Source: Campylorhamphus procurvoides (taxonomy: Eukaryota > Chordata > Aves > Passeriformes > Dendrocolaptidae). Taken from it: 64,000 nt of DNA. Both the position numbers and the translations under genes were made by a program. Shown in pieces: positions 26,096 to 38,651 of this stretch (its first letter is position 1; each line of letters starts with the position of its first letter). Under the pieces are notes generated by a model. It was not told the origin of the DNA. It was given only the letters and a program-made list of their open reading frames with translations, and searched no databases. The DNA is taken from contig WBMV01000267.1 in assembly GCA_013396655.1 (NCBI GenBank), positions 2,422,078 through 2,486,077 on the forward strand. The letters are read 5' to 3'.

Positions 26096-27479
26096 CAAAT
26101 GCTAGCCATGCTCCAAATACTAATGACTCTTTTCCCTGAATTTACAATGGTGGAATGATTTATCTTAAAGTTCCTGTACTGAAAATGTGCATACATCACA
26201 TGTTGCCAAGGATTGAAGAAAATAAAATACAGGCCAAAAAAACCAGAATTAGAAACAACAGGTGTTCATCTTTTTACACAGTTATTCTAATACGCTGGGG
26301 AAATAAAATTTCAAACATATTACAATATAGACTACTGTAATCTATAAATATTGTACAATATATGCAATTTAAATATTACAGAACTGCAAGACTAAGAAAT
26401 GAGACTACTTGAACACCATGCTGGAGAATAAATTATTCATCTTATTCTAGAATGGTAATAACAGATCAACAAATAGCAAAACACACTTTTCCAGGGATGC
26501 CTCATTCCTCCTCCTTATGTTGCAAAAGCATATGGCAAAACATTCTATTTTTTAAGCCCCCACAAGTAAATGTGAACAGCACAGCATCTAACAACTGATG
26601 GCCACAGCCAGAGCTTGCAGGAAGTGTGAAGATGAGAAATTCTCCTCACTACCAATTTCAGCTCCTTTTGCCAGTTCTCGTGTGCTCTGTGAAAGGCTTC
26701 ATCAAGAGGATATTCAAACAGATCAAGGAAAATGGAAAAGAAAAAATTGTAAAATTTAAGCTGGGCACAATAGACCTGCAGAGGAAAAGAGAAACTACGC
26801 TTAATAATCTGGGGTTTTTAATTTCAGATCTGTTTTGAGGTCAGCTTGTAGATAAACAAGCATGCAACAGAACCAGGTATTTAACACTAAAACATGGAAA
26901 CATCAGCATTGTGGGACAATATGACACAAGTTGCTAAACTTCACAAAACATTAGGTTTACAAGGACTCTTCAACTCTGGAAAGAACAGAAAGCCAAATAT
27001 TTACAAAACACCAAAGGAAAAAAATCTCCACTCCTCATAATTTTCGTTCCCTGGGAAAAAGCAGGCAGAATACTATGACAGAATGGGTATTTTAAAACCA
27101 AGTGTGCATAGCTTGCTTCCAGCTGAAAACCAAGGAACACTAGATAGAGATTCAAAGTTTGGTTTTGGTGTTATGTCCTTTTTTACCTTAAAACACCAAA
27201 TGGTGCTTTGTCATAGTTTTATAACCTTCTATTGTATTTTTACATGACTTTCCCTGTTTAACAGTTTGTTTTCCTACATGACAGCCTTTATATATCACAT
27301 TGTCCCTTCAGCAGATCACACACTAACTAAATTTTTGCTAGTGCTTTTCTTCTATTTGCATCTCATTAATGGTGTTGCCCAAGACTCTCCTGCTGATGGT
27401 GTTTTATCTTTCAGATACTTACAAGCAAATGACAGAGAAGGACAATGTCAGCTATGACTTATAAACCAAAGTAGTGAAG

Positions 27480-28510
27480 ACACGATGGTCTTCTATGATA
27501 GAATGACTACATCAGTGGACAAGGGAAGGGCTACAGATGTAATTTATCTGGACTTCTGTAAAGCCTTTGACACTGTCCCCCACAATATCCTTTCCTCTAA
27601 ACTGGAGAGAGATGCATTCAATGTATGGACTGTTAGATGGATAAAAAACCGGCTGAATAGTCAAATCCAGAGAGCAGTGGTCAATGAGTCAGAGTCTTGA
27701 TGGACATCAGTGACAAGTGATGTCCCCCAGGGTTCCATCTTGGGACCAGTGTTATTTAGCATCTTCATTAATGACACAGACCAAGGGATCAGCCTCAGCA
27801 TGTCTGCAGATGATGCCAAGCACCAAGCGGTACTGCTGACACTCCTGAAGGATGGAATGCCATCCAGAGGGACCTGGACAGGCTCAAGAAATGGACCCAT
27901 GAGAATCTCATGAGTTTTAACAAGACCAAGTGCAAGGTGCTGCCCCTGAGTCGGGGCAACGCCCAGTATCAATCCAGGCTGGGGGATGAAGAGATTGAGA
28001 GCAGCCCTGCCGAGAAGGACTTGGGGGTGCTGGTGGGTTGGAGGCTGGACATGAGACAGCAATGTGCTCTTGCAGCCCAGAAAGCCAAATGTGTCCTGGG
28101 CTGTATCAAAAGCAGTGTGGGCAGCAGGTGAGGGAGGTGATTCTGCCCTGCTACTCCACTCTAGTGAGACCCCCACCTGCACAGGAAGGACATCAGTCTG
28201 CTGAAGCAAATCCAGAGGAGAATCACCAAGACGATCAGAGGGATGGAGCACCTCTCCTATGAGGAAAAGCTGACAGAATTGGGATTGTTCACCCTGGAGA
28301 AGAAAAGGCTTCAGGGTGACTTAACTGTGGACTTTCAGTACCTGAAGGGAGCCACAAGAAAGATGGAGAGGGACTTTTTACAAGGGCCTGGAGTGAGAGG
28401 ATAAGGGATAAGGCCTTCGAACTAAAATAGAGTAGATTTTGATTAGATGTGAGGAAGAAATTCTCTACTGTGAGGTGGTGGCACTCACCCCAGAGAAGCC
28501 ATGGATGCTA
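27480..28510 (+). mobile_element. CR1 LINE fragment, reverse transcriptase to C-terminus
   Basis: The best preserved CR1 here. Plus-strand frames read in order: [18 protein letters not shown] (RT motif A), [20 protein letters not shown] (motif B), SADDAK at the catalytic FADD position, [52 protein letters not shown], then EEKLTELGLFTLEKKRLQ in another frame. Frameshifts and stops (for example the TGA at 27698) and small deletions (near 28170) interrupt it. The catalytic box is altered relative to the usual aromatic-ADD. It lacks both the 5' part and the 3' UTR, so it is truncated at both ends and inactive. Confidence 0.93.
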
Positions 28511-28626
28511 TTTTAAACTCCACTAAATTCTGAGGCTAGACAAAGAAGCCTGAAATACCAGCTATTTCAGATATAAAGATTGTTATGGTAAACCTGTCTG
28601 TATAAGGACTGATTTACTAAAACAAA

Positions 28627-28662
28627 CAAATGTGTATGTTGGTGTCACAACATACACATTTG
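28627..28662. repeat. Perfect hairpin, 15-base arms, 6-base loop
   Basis: CAAATGTGTATGTTG at 28627-28641 pairs exactly with CAACATACACATTTG at 28648-28662 around loop GTGTCA. It lies about 115 bases beyond the CR1 remnant. No transposon family assigned. Confidence 0.7.
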
Positions 28663-31600
28663 ACAGCTGCTTGATTCAAACAAGGGAAAGAAAATGTTCT
28701 TCTCCTAGCTGGGGACTTACAGTAACTAGAAAGTAAATACATTTATCAGTTTGATGAATGAGCCTATCCTGCAGCTATTTCATGTGAATGAGATTGCTTA
28801 TTGTTCTAGCTAATGGGTCCATCATTCTGAAAATAATCTACAGTCTCCAACATTTCCCCTATGGTTAAGTTGGCATTCATAAGCATTTAACAGGGAGCAG
28901 CGGCAGAAGCCTAATGTGAACTTCCAATTTAAAAATACCATCAAAAAGCAGTGATTAGTCACTGCCCAAGCAACATGAGTAAGGAAAGATCCACAAAGTT
29001 CTATTTTGTAACTGAATTATCTCTTTTGCTGATAATGTGACTAGTGATTGAGAGGCAACAGCCAATCTATATATAGATATCTGTAAGAAAAATCTAAGAT
29101 TGATACATATACAATTTTTAAATCTAGTACTCAGTAGATCCCCAGCATCTCCATCTTTCACAAAATGTACCAAAGGAGTTTATATCAGAATGCTTCCAAA
29201 TAAAGCATCAATAGTCTAGTAACCAAACACCTTCATCCCTACTTCTTTACTGCTGCAAAGGTGGAATACTTGCCAGTTAATAATAGATGTACTGTAGTCT
29301 CAATAACAAATACAGATAATTAAAAGTAATCAACAAAGTAACTGTGGTAGAGGCTATGGTGAAAACATACAAATCCTACTAACTTGTTAACTAAATATTC
29401 AGACATTCATCCAACAGTTTTAGGAGAATTCAAGAATGAATGAGATGAATTATTAACCTCTCTTTTAAAACGTTTCTGATGCCTAGATGTCTAAAGGTGG
29501 CAATCTCTAAAAATAAAAAGGACTCTATGGGGATTCAAACAACTCTAGTTCTGTGATCCTGATGTTCATACCAAGCAACTGAACAGAATATATCAAAAGC
29601 AAAAATAACTAGACAATATGAAGGTCTGTTCGGGAAGAAGTAATGTGACTTCTGCAGAGGGAACCTCTTGGGAGCTCTCTGAATGGGTCAAGAAGTTTGT
29701 GAGGAATGGTGATTCAGCTGTCAAATCCTTGGATTTCCAAATAGGTTCTGTCAAAATACTTCACTAAAGGCTTTTAAGAAAACTAAGGAGCTACAGCCTA
29801 AGAGGGAAAGGCCCCAAATGGGTAAAAGATTCTTATCCACAAATATGGAGAAGCAGCTACACAATCACTTCTCAGAAGAGTGAGATGCCAGCACTGAAGT
29901 TCTTCAGCAGCCTGGGAGTTTTGTTTTTATGTACAGTCTGCAGAGCTGAAAGGTTGCTACCAAGGCAGGATCTGAAAGTCTGAACGATAGGTAATAAAAT
30001 GCCAATACTCAACTGGTAAGCACATGGAGAACCATTTTAGCATCAGATACAGATCACAGACAACATCTCGGGGCTTTACCAGACAACTTCAAAAAGAACA
30101 TCAGCACATTACTTGGCAAAAACCCCCAAAGTCATATAGTGGGAGCCATTGAAAAAGAACAGAATCTAATTATGCCACTGTGCACATCCATCATTTGCTC
30201 ATATCTTCAGTAAGTGTAGCTCTGATTCACTTATTGCTAAGAGGAAATCATATAACTGAGAAAGATTTAGAGTAAGAGACAAGGCAGGATCAAAAGTATG
30301 GCCAACGTCTGGACAACTTCGGATTAAGTAGGCTGTGACTTTTCCAATCTGAAAAAGTAACCACATAGACAAAATGTGACTTAGGTTCTACAACACCTGT
30401 GACAGGCCAGACAGGAAACAGAAGTGAACCAAAGGACACAGAGGAACACAGACTTACAAAACTCTCTGTAGAAGGACAACTATCAGATAAAGTTTATAAA
30501 CAGTATTAATAGAAGCTGGACAAATTGGTGGAGAAGAAGTTATCACATTCACAAAACATGGAAGGCTGAAAAAGTAGCATATATAGATATAATTTCATTA
30601 TATTTTACAGACTTGTTCTCACAAATTTCATTTAGTATCCTACCAAAGGTAAAAACTAGTAGACAAATTGTCTGAGTTTTGTAACAGCAGATACTCAGAA
30701 TAATGAGAAAGACAAAATTACCTTCTCAAAAGTTGAGTTTTGTGCACACCAATTGTATTTTACCTGCAAAAGGAATTAACTCCAGGCCAAAGAACTCTTG
30801 ATTCTATTTCCATTACCAGTAACATATCTCACAATTCAACATATATACTATTAAACAAATGCTTATTTTTGCAGCCTTTATGCTGTGGTTACGCATCACG
30901 ATTGAAGCTACCTCCACTGTGTTATCCTGAACTCTATAAATACAACATGAGAGATCCTGCAACACACACACACACAAAAAGAAAGCTGTCACAGAAGTAC
31001 AGGAAACAACAATAATTTATCTCTACTTTCTTTCCTCTGCTTCATGATATTAATACTTCAGGGAAACAGACATTACTCATACAAAACAGGTTATCCTCTA
31101 TTAAAGAGTAAACCAAATGAAGTCAGGTTTTCCACTGATGTGTGTAAGATCCCTAATGTCTAATCAAAGTTGAGCTGAAGCATGGCGTTTTCTTTAATAC
31201 AAGTATTATTATGTTATCTCCCTGTTATCGAGTTCCTCATTGTCATTAAAGATGCAGAACCCTAATCCATGACTTTTATCCTCCTGTGAACTTTGGCTGA
31301 AATGGTCCAATAGGTTTAAAAGGCTCTTCTGCACTCTGTTAGGCTCCTTCAGCACACAGACATTCACAAAAACACTCATGCCCTCAGGCAACATGATCGG
31401 CTCTGTTCTCTCAAATGAAGCTAAGGTAAAATGAGTTTAGATTCCAATTTAACCCTGTGCAGTGATGCAGAAGTTAACTTTTTAGTATCTGCCAGACACA
31501 CTTTTCCTGTAAAACAGCAAAGTACAATGGAAATAACGACCTGGGTACCATTTAGCAGCAATGCCCTCTTGGATACATTAAGCAGGTAATGCAACATTGA

Positions 31601-31838
31601 TTTCAATGATATAGAGACATTAGACTAAAATTCAGATGATCTCCAAATGTTTTGCAGAAAAGCAGAAATCCAGTAAAAAGCTATCTGCATTAAAAAAAAT
31701 ATATGGGTAAATTCCTTAATCCTGCAACACACTATTGTCTTTAAAATCAACATTAATGATACACCAATTGCTACAGTACAAGGATAACAGCAACTTATGT
31801 ACATGCAAATTGCTACCAAGACCGCAGGTTGCTCTTAC

Positions 31839-33200
31839 CTTGAACTAGACCTTGACTTTACATCTTCCTTTGCTGTCCTTTCACTACTGGCGTCTTCATT
31901 GTAGTCCATTTTTTTCTCACACAGTTGTTTTCTCTTCTCCCACTTCTGCTGATTTGAGATGCTTTCTCCTTCTCCCTGTGAATCACTTTCTGCTCCTACC
32001 TGTGAACCTGAGGAATGTGCCAGGCACTTAGAGGAGATTGGCAGTTTTCGCTCTTCACTGCCAAAGTCTCTTTCTGCTAACAAAGCAGAAGTTTCAGGTT
32101 TTAATGTTTCCTGTGCAGGGACTGAATTGTCCAAGTTATCTACATGGTCCAGTTCCTTAGACTTTACTAATGTGTACGAAGCATTTACAACACCTCCTGC
32201 AGAATGTTTAGTCTTTAAACCTTCAACACCGTCCTCCCTGCTGTCTTCACAGCTGCCACAACACACACAGGAATTAATTAGACAGTTTGTGGTAGCTATA
32301 CTGAGTTTATGGGATTCATCCTCCTCCTCATTTGCTAATGGATTAGCAGATCCAGGAACACAACTAATAGCTGCTTCTGGAGTTGTTACTGGGGATTCTG
32401 AGCTGGAGGGAGACTTAGGGTTGAATATTACAGTAGCAGATATTTTCATTCCCCCTGTCCTGTGAGCAATCACTTCTGCCGTTTCCGCGTCATCCCCGTA
32501 GGCATCCCAGCCATTGAGGTATAACTGTGAGTCCGGACCTTCCAGGCAGCTGCACGAATTCGGAACTGAAATGCCAGACATCTGCTTCCCATCTTCAACA
32601 TTGTTATTATTGCTTAAGTCACTTTCAGCATCTTTTAAAAGCAAAGCTTCCTCTGTCTGATGGCCATTCTCATACAGCAAAGCATCTCTATATTGCAGGT
32701 TCTGTTTTGAATCGTGGCAAGGGTTATTCACCCAAGCAAAAGTATCACTTACTGAATCCAACCCAGCAAGAGCTTCTCCTGCTCCATCTAGGTCATCCAT
32801 AAAAAACACTCTGTCCTCTTCATCAGTTAAGTTGTCAAGATGGTGCCTTGTTGGTGAAGCTTCTGTGCTAGAACTATTTCTTAGGGTAGGTCTGTGAGCT
32901 GGAGACTGACAGATGCTTGGAGGGGAAAGCAGAGAAGACATTTCATCTCCAACTCTATGTACCATCCTGTTCAGCTGTTCCAGCTCCTGTTCATCATACT
33001 GCATCGAACAAGCCAGCTCAGCCTCTGTGTTCTCAGCTTTTGCCGAAAGTTCCTTCGGAGGCAAAGTCGCAGTTAAGCCTGGTGTAATGACAGAGGGTAC
33101 TTCAGGATCTGCTCTGACAGGAAAATCTACATCTTGAGAGATGCAAAGGTTACGTTCCAGGGTGTGCAGCTCATCCTCAGTTAGTGTCTGAAGTAGATCC
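31839..33200 (-). CDS. ZFYVE28: ZFYVE28 exon 8, large central exon
   Basis: 1362 bases (454 codons), phase 2 in and out. Acceptor TCATTTTCAG ends at 33201; donor AG|GTAAGA starts at 31838. It starts with [18 protein letters not shown], then carries the family landmarks [82 protein letters not shown] and the cysteine cluster [15 protein letters not shown]. Between these the chain is acidic and Ser/Asn-rich and probably disordered. The C-terminal part ends in a lysine-rich, then serine-rich run (KSRSSS). No stop or frameshift is present. A plus-strand open frame of 168 codons inside it is antisense shadow. Confidence 0.97.
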
Positions 33201-33782
33201 CTGAAAATGAAGAAATGCACACATCACTTGGCATTTACAATCATAGGAGGCACTGATGGCACAGATTTTAAGAAAGCTTTCACTGTTAGTGCAGAAATCC
33301 AGAACTTGAGGACACAGAGTACTTTCAACTGTGCAGCTCAAAGTGCATTTGGCATTCATATTCAGAACACGTGACTGCTACTGCCTGAATTTGAGATTAG
33401 TCATGCAAACATAGGGTATCAAATTATAAACATGCTTGCAGTGAAGCCCCAAAATAAACCAACACACACACAAAAATGGAACTTGCCCCCTCCCCATCTA
33501 CTTGCAGTGAAAATGTCACCCACAATTAGATATATTTGGTCATTTCAGTTTTTTAATTCACAAATTTGACTTTAATTAGCAAACCAATATGCCATCCTTC
33601 AACTAGATTCTGAAAATTATTCTGCAGAAGAGTACTGCAGAAGTTTCACAGCATTATACTGTCAGATAAAAGAATTCATTAAAAATAGTAATATCACTTA
33701 TGCAACACTGATATCTGAAAGCCTGTTCACAGAAACAGGGCTTGAAAAATTGGCTCCCTCCTGCCTTGAAGGCTTAACTCAG

Positions 33783-34348
33783 TGTTCTGGTTTTGGCTGG
33801 GATAGAGTTAATTTTCTTGACAGTGGCTACTGTGGGGCTGTGCTTTGGATTTGGGATGAAAACAGCCTGATAATCCAGGGATGGTTTTGGTATTGCTGAG
33901 CAGGGCTCACCGAGAGCCAAAGCCTTTCTGCTTCCCTTACTGCCCCACCACTGAGGAGGCTGGGGGTGCAGGAGACACAGCTGGGACAGCTGACCCCAAC
34001 TGACCCAGGGATGTCCCAGACCACAGGGCATCGTGCTCAGTACATAAAGCTGAGGGAAGGAGGAGGAAGGGGGGATGTTTGGAGTGATGGCATTTGTCTT
34101 CCCAAGTCACCATTATGTGTGATGGAGCTCTGCTGTTCTGGGGATGGCTGAACACCTGCCTGTCTGTGGGAAGGGGTGAATAAATTCCTTGTTCTGCTTT
34201 GCTTGTGTGTGAGGCTTTTGCTTTACCCACTAAACTGTCTTTTATCTCAGCCCACGAGTTCTCTCACTTTTACTCTTCTGATTCTCTCCCACTGGAGGGG
34301 TGAGTAGTTGTGTGGGGCTGAGTTGTCAGCTGGGGTTAAACCACAACA
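33783..34348 (+). mobile_element. Solo LTR of an avian ERVL-like retrovirus
   Basis: 566 bases running from TGTTCTGGTTTTGGCTGG to GGGGTTAAACCACAACA, with TG...CA ends. A TATA-like TACATAAAG is at 34041 and a poly-A signal AATAAA at 34179-34184, in the right order for U3-R-U5 on the plus strand, antisense to ZFYVE28. I recognise the sequence type as a common bird LTR. No internal retroviral sequence is next to it, so it is a recombined solo LTR. Flanking 5-mers (CTCAG and GTCTG) do not match, so the target duplication has decayed or a border is off by a few bases. Confidence 0.85.
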
Positions 34349-35484
34349 GTCTGTCATTGCAGAGTTGAGCTTCTGCATGTTGTTAAGAATGAGGCAGGTC
34401 AAGAAGCAAACATTTAGCTGTTTAGTAAACTGTGTTTTCAAGAAACATGCAGCATCTCCGGTGTTACCCAGTGTCCTCAGTACTGCAGTTTAGGGCTATG
34501 AACACCTGAAAACAAAGTGTTATAAGTGCTTTTTAAATTTAAAGCAAATTCACTGACCCAGCAGCATTTAATTTTAGATTTTAATTTCATTTATGCTATC
34601 CTTCTCAATTAGAAGCCACATATAAATATATCCTCTGTCAAGAATTGCTGTCAACATTTTCAAAGACCAGTAAGTGCATTTTAGCATAAATGAATGGGAA
34701 AAGCAAGACCTGTTCAACAGAGGGTAGGAGTCCATTATTCCATGTGTTTAGGAATCACTTGCTAATAGGTGACATACAGCTGGCATCACAATAATAACAA
34801 TATGCACAATATTAGAAGAAATCAGTCTAAACAAGAGAACCAAAAAACCAAAAGAAACATCCAACACATTTCACATCTTGATCTCCAGCCGATAGTTTGC
34901 ATTCTTAATTTCTTAACTCAAAGACCAAATTTTTTTGCAAGTACTATCAGTTTTTCAAATAGCTCAGAAAATGCATCACTAATATCTCACTTGTATATCA
35001 GCTACCTACAATGCAAAAAAAAAATCTAACAGTGCAGATAAGCATACTTAAGTCAGAATAAATTTATAGTTATATATATCCCACACAATTAACATATTTG
35101 GTTTTTAAATCTTGCTTTATGTGAGTATTATGACCTTGAAAAAAATTCTAAGCCTCCAGAAGGAGTACCTTATAAGAACAGTTGCAACATTATGCCCTCC
35201 CCTTAAAAAAAAGGCAAACCTGTATTAACCACTTCCCTAACACAGCTAGGTAAGTATTGCTATTTGGCACACTAGAACATTTTTAATACCTATACATTCC
35301 TTTCTTTTGTCTAAATAGTATGTAATGATTACTGAGATCGTGTATTTAAACAGCAATCAGTGCCTTTAAGAGACTAAGTACTTTAACATCACCTTAAAAC
35401 AAACTGATAGAATGGTTTAAGTTTTAAGGTCAACATAAAAATAGCAGATAAATATTTCTTTTTGAAATAACTATACCAATAGAA

Positions 35485-35562
35485 TGAATAAAGACAAATA
35501 ACATGACATGAATAAATAAAGACAAATAACATGACATGAATAAATAAAGACAAATAACATGA
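35485..35562. repeat. Minisatellite, about three 24-28 base units
   Basis: The unit GAATAAATAAAGACAAATAA plus CATGACAT repeats almost exactly three times; the first unit lacks one TAAA. High identity between units suggests recent or polymorphic expansion. Confidence 0.85.
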
Positions 35563-38500
35563 TTGCTGCCATGAGGTCTTGTATTATGAATTTTCACTTT
35601 GTTAGTTTTTACAGAAACACTGTGATGTAGGATTTTATACGCATAAACTAAGTAATGTGGGATTTTAAAAACAGTTGGCTTTTTAGATTTAAAAAACCCT
35701 GCAATGAGTAAGCACATAAATGTAACAGTGAAGGGGTTAAACTTGCCCCTCACCTATGCAATGATATTAAAAATACAAGATGGTTCTGGGCCAGGCAAGG
35801 TCCATGAAGCAGAGAAACCTGGCTGTGATCACAGGTCCTCAGAAAGAGCACAAGCACAGGACAGCCACTCTGTGATCCCTGCTGAGTGCATCCTACTGGG
35901 TGCGAGTAGCCAGTAGCTCAGGGATTTCTGAACCAAGGTGGCATCCTTGTGTTCCATAATTCCCAGAGAACTTCGCTTGCATGGATTGGAAGGTGTGTGT
36001 CAGCAACTGACCAACTGTCAGCTCCTGAAACATTGGCTACACTTCTCCACAGTCACACAGCCTTCCCAAAACATGAGGTAAGAATGAGCAACTTCTACGA
36101 ACAGACTATAACAGCAGCATTCGCAGGAATTTGCCTTCCATCCAACCTCACCAGCATAACCAGGAATGATGAAATGGGCCCAGGGAAAATCTAAGATTGA
36201 ATCTTCTGACTTTCAGCATCTAACCTAGGGTTCTGTTCAGTCTCCAGAGCACCACCTGGCAGCACCCAGGATTCCTGGACGCCTGTGTGCCCAGAACTGC
36301 TCTGCTTCCTTTTAAAAGGCTGCTCAGACCTATCCAATACAGGTTTCACACATTCACTGGAGAATAAACCCTGGAAACACAAATTTGCTTTATACTGGCT
36401 AGATTCATGGACTTGAGTGATGAACTCTACTTCTGTCAATAAAAACACCTCAAAATTTAGGAATAAGTGTGTGCAGTTTTGAGGATAGTAAATAAAGCCT
36501 GATTAAAAAAAGTAATAATGAAATCAGTTGACAGTCCTCAGGTCTTTTTAGGTGAGTCAGATCCACACTGCCTTGCAAGGGTAACATAACCAGTTGAATT
36601 ATATGTGGTACTCTACCATCCCTGCAATTTCAGCAGAGAAGTAATCCTGCTTTAAATTCAAAGGAAATATGTTTATTTTCCCAATTCAAACACTGGAAAC
36701 TTTGCTATTAACAAATATAGCTTGTTCTATAAGAGGTTCAGGCAATTATCTTCACTTCTCTGGTTGAAAATTCCCTAGATTCACCAACCAGTTTTAAAGG
36801 TGACAAACATCTGATCAACAGTTACCTTTCAGATACACAATATATTGGATTATACACAATTCACTGCCAACATTAGGAACATGCCATGTTTAAAATTGCC
36901 TGTTTAGATATTGAGAACAAAACAAATGTCAACCAGTATATAGGAAGAAATGTGAAATCTCACTATTAAAATACTAAACATCAGGCATCATTAGTAAACT
37001 GTAAGTTTAATTAAATTGTAGCTACTTAACAGTTCATTTCCTTTCTGCTGAAGCACCTTTAAATCATTGTGCTCATATGCAAAAAAAGAATTTCTCCCTC
37101 TGCTTTCATTATACAGAAGCCACAGGTAAAGATTCCTCCTGACAGCAGCAGTGTGCTTTGTTCTCAGAGAGTCTTTAGAAAACACTGAATTTAAAATAGA
37201 GCATGTTGAGGTTTCACCTGCTTTTACTCTTTCTGGCATCGTATCACAGGAAGGCAATCTAGCTTTCAAAACATGGAAGACATTTTTCTTTCAGCGGTTA
37301 CAGCTACTGGCAGAAAAACAAAGCAAGTTCTTCAGACATGCCCTGCTTGTTACAAGCAGTAGTAGAAATTTACTTTGCCTGTTGCAAAACCAGTGAACAT
37401 ATTTTACTTACTGCCAATATCCAGGGTGCAGAAATTACTTCTTCAAAGATCTGAGGCCAGATGTCCATTTAAAGATAAATTTTTCTAAACAGAGGACAGG
37501 GACACAACACCCCTGGTCTTGCACATTCTTCAAACCTCCTCCATTAACTTTGCTCCTATTCTGACAAGAATTTTAAATTGTCTTGTTTTCAGAGAACAGC
37601 ATCGTTGTTAATGCCAGCCTGTGCCTCAGCTCCTGCTCTGAACAGAGCCCAGCCAGCTGCCTTCATGGAGCTGCCACTGCTATGCATGATGCAGGTACAG
37701 GGATACCACGCTCACCCTCCTGCTTCCACACACCAAAGTCTGCAGATCTGTTCAGGTAAATCAACACTGAGAAACCAACACTGATATGTAACAAACAGCA
37801 CCAGTACTCCTTTACTGCAGAAGTTTTAAACCAAATAAAGGTTTTGAACACATCCATCTTGGAAAACCTAACCCATTTTCCTCAAATCACTGTGTACACT
37901 TCAAAAGAATACAAATTCCACACTGCCCCCACCCAATCCTTCAACACAGCATGCATATTGATTTCTAGCCCACAATACTGAAAGGCCTCAATGTACTTAG
38001 AATGGTATGATCCTCTGATTCTGCACCACTTGATCTCTAATCTGCTTGATTCTGCACCACCAAAATCCATAGGGGCCCTTCCATCACTTGTAATGGTCCA
38101 GAATCAAGCACCAGGCAAGCAAAGAACTCGGAAATAGGGCAGAATTAAGAAGTACTGCAAAATTCCCTCTGCAAATCTCTGTACAGCAGCCTCACATGTA
38201 TATACAGTATAGGTAATACTTCATCACAAGAATGTGCAGTGCCAAAGGCATTAAAGTTAAATATCTAAGCATACAGCAGATTATATACTTTGTACACTTC
38301 CTTAGAAGATTGCAGGAATTCAGCGGAAATAGTTCAAATGTCTCAGTTTCAAAGGAACAGAGATAACACTACTATATAATTATGCATTGGTACACGTATA
38401 AAATGTTTTACATCCAAAAGAGAAGTCAACAAAAGCACCTGGCTAAGATATTAATTAAAGCATTCAAAGCTATAATTTGCTGCTCGACCTTACCAAAATC

Positions 38501-38621
38501 TAAGCAAGAACTGCTTTTGCTCAGAGAGTCTCAGTAATCTCTATTGTTTTCAAAGTTGTCAGCCACCAATAGGACACTAAAAATTTCCCTAGCTAATACG
38601 TATTTTTCTCTGCTAGTCCTG

Positions 38622-38651
38622 ATTTAATTATGTGCATCCACATAATTAAAT
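38622..38651. repeat. Perfect hairpin, 13-base arms, 4-base loop
   Basis: ATTTAATTATGTG at 38622-38634 pairs with CACATAATTAAAT at 38639-38651 around loop CATC. AT-rich; could be cruciform-forming. Family unknown. Confidence 0.7.

Larger units (their letters stand above)
20707..31838 (-). other. ZFYVE28 intron between exons 8 and 9 (11.1 kb)
   Basis: Contains a probable LTR (about 22400-23167), a T/G-rich tract (25999-26095), a CR1 fragment with reverse transcriptase remnants (about 27480-28510) and a perfect hairpin (28627-28662). Nothing else was recognised; no additional ZFYVE28 exon is needed because exon 8 and 9 phases already match. Confidence 0.7.

Noticed and set aside
27661..28251. 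196-codon minus-strand open frame
   Set aside because: It is the antisense of the CR1 reverse transcriptase region; the plus strand carries the recognisable motifs.
31959..32465. 168-codon plus-strand open frame
   Set aside because: It is antisense to ZFYVE28 exon 8, whose conserved protein explains the open reading; the plus-strand translation has no recognisable content.
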